Positions 5,762-6,608 of a stretch of 6,608 bases of DNA are shown here, one piece after another. The translations under genes were made by a program, and so were the position numbers. The number at the start of each line of letters is the position of its first letter. Position 1 is the first letter of the stretch. This DNA is from Moraxellaceae bacterium (GTDB lineage: Bacteria > Pseudomonadota > Gammaproteobacteria > Pseudomonadales > Moraxellaceae): the NCBI GenBank assembly GCA_014378805.1, contig JACMMY010000088.1, forward strand, positions 1 to 6,608, read 5' to 3'. The notes below the pieces were generated by a model. The model was not told the DNA's origin, searched no databases, and was given only the letters and a program-made list of their open reading frames with translations.

Positions 5762-6608
5762 CTGCCTTTTGCAAATTCGCCAACGTCTCAACCACACTGC
5801 TCGACGTCACTTGACCTTGCAGACTATCAATCACAGCTTTAACTTGACTACGCAGTGGCTCTTTCAAGGCATACCAACGCGACAATACCTGCAAAATTCG
5901 TGAACCCAAAATCGGATTTTGCGCATCTAACGTCTTCGCAAAATCGACATAGAACTGTGCACCAGCAACCGTCCATACCACCACAGGATTGGTCGAAAAA
6001 TTGCCCGTCACTGAACGAATGCGATTTGGGGTACTCAGATCAAATTTTGGATGTTTGGTCAGTTGAATAATCTCATCCAAAGTCACCGTCGGCTTACTTG
6101 CTTGTATTCCAAACCACAAATCAATCGCTAACGCTTCATTCTCAAACCGCTGATAAAAATCAGATAGCTTCGCAGCATGATCAGGTGCATCGTAATTGAC
6201 CAATTGACGTAGCGCAGTTAAGCGTTCGGTCATACACACAGCAGCATCATATTGATGACTTGCATTTGCGAGCGCATTCGCAGCGCCAGCACGACACGCA
6301 AACGCCAACACAGCATTACGGAATGCTCGCTGCCCCATCGCTTCGCTACTATCCACATATGGAATAATCGGCAAAGCAGCATATGCCGTAGACCAAAAAT
6401 CTTTCAGCTTCACTGCAATCGCATTCATCAATGCTTCACGCGTCGCGCGAACCGCAACAGGATCATAATTGCTGTCAATTCGACTCGCGATAAAAGCTTC
6501 GGTTGGAATATCCAATAAACGCGAGGCCAACAATGGATCAACACTGGTCACTTTCGGCAGCGTTACAAGTAATGTTTTCAAATAAACCGTCGCATCGTGA
6601 CCTTGCAA
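5757..6608 (-). CDS. pepN: Aminopeptidase N (M1 family), C-terminal part
   Basis: PepN is a cytosolic zinc metallopeptidase that removes N-terminal residues from peptides during protein turnover. Only the last 283 residues of an expected 870-890 are in the window. The HExxH zinc site and the GAMEN motif lie beyond the right edge, and the true start is outside. The visible part matches the C-terminal helical domain of bacterial PepN. DSNYDPVAVRATREAL (45-60), MGQRAFRNAVLAFAC (91-105) and MTERLTALRQLV (126-137) are followed by the DUF3458 C-terminal signature TPNRIRSVTGNFSTNP (193-208) and AQNPILGSRILQVLSRW (229-245). The C-terminus SVVETLANLQKAG resembles the family end, so the 3' end is complete. 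The gene converges on the cold-shock/Excalibur gene with an 11-base gap. Confidence 0.93.
   Translation of the reverse strand: MQGHDATVYLKTLLVTLPKVTSVDPLLASRLLDIPTEAFIASRIDSNYDPVAVRATREALMNAIAVKLKDFWSTAYAALPIIPYVDSSEAMGQRAFRNAVLAFACRAGAANALANASHQYDAAVCMTERLTALRQLVNYDAPDHAAKLSDFYQRFENEALAIDLWFGIQASKPTVTLDEIIQLTKHPKFDLSTPNRIRSVTGNFSTNPVVVWTVAGAQFYVDFAKTLDAQNPILGSRILQVLSRWYALKEPLRSQVKAVIDSLQGQVTSSSVVETLANLQKAG

Noticed and set aside
5606..5842. 78-codon plus-strand frame overlapping the Excalibur gene and pepN
   Set aside because: It is a shifted frame of the Excalibur domain running into the antisense of pepN, with no domain or start signal of its own.
5855..6518. Two plus-strand frames (5855-6070 and 6252-6518) opposite pepN
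   Set aside because: Both are antisense to conserved pepN coding sequence and their translations look random.

Overview
The window looks like ordinary chromosomal housekeeping DNA from a gammaproteobacterium of the Moraxellaceae, most likely Acinetobacter or a close relative. This rests on moderately AT-rich coding sequence, on my recall of relatives of the protein sequences (a PheA with a long N-terminal tail, an AlkK-like acyl-CoA ligase, and a cold-shock/Excalibur membrane protein of a type I associate with Acinetobacter) and on gene style. No database search was possible, so the genus is an inference.

Layout, left to right. Bases 1-659 (minus strand) hold the N-terminal 219 residues of the bifunctional chorismate mutase/prephenate dehydratase PheA, cut by the window edge. 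A 256-base divergent intergenic region (660-915) follows, with a pair of near-identical direct repeats just upstream of a transaldolase gene (916-1908, plus). Next comes a DUF445 inner-membrane protein that starts at TTG (1969-3273, plus). A 137-base gap containing a long interrupted inverted repeat leads to an AlkK-type medium/long-chain fatty acyl-CoA ligase (3411-5042, plus), which ends at a clear rho-independent terminator (5070-5094).

Bases 5150-5745 (plus) encode a three-part protein: an N-terminal cold-shock domain, one transmembrane helix, and a C-terminal cysteine-rich Excalibur calcium-binding domain. Its reading frame is broken inside the cold-shock RNA-binding motif at a run of seven T. 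Only the part from about residue 45 onward lies in a single open frame. Bases 5757-6608 (minus) hold the C-terminal 283 residues of aminopeptidase N (PepN), convergent with the preceding gene. The two stop codons lie 11 bases apart within one 21-base hairpin.

The genes do not form one pathway. They cover aromatic amino acid synthesis (pheA), the non-oxidative pentose phosphate pathway (tal), fatty acid activation (acyl-CoA ligase), peptide turnover (pepN) and two poorly understood membrane proteins. There is no mobile element, CRISPR array, tRNA or rRNA gene, or defence island that I can support. The item most worth a second look is the frameshifted cold-shock/Excalibur gene, both for its odd architecture and for the nature of the frame break.
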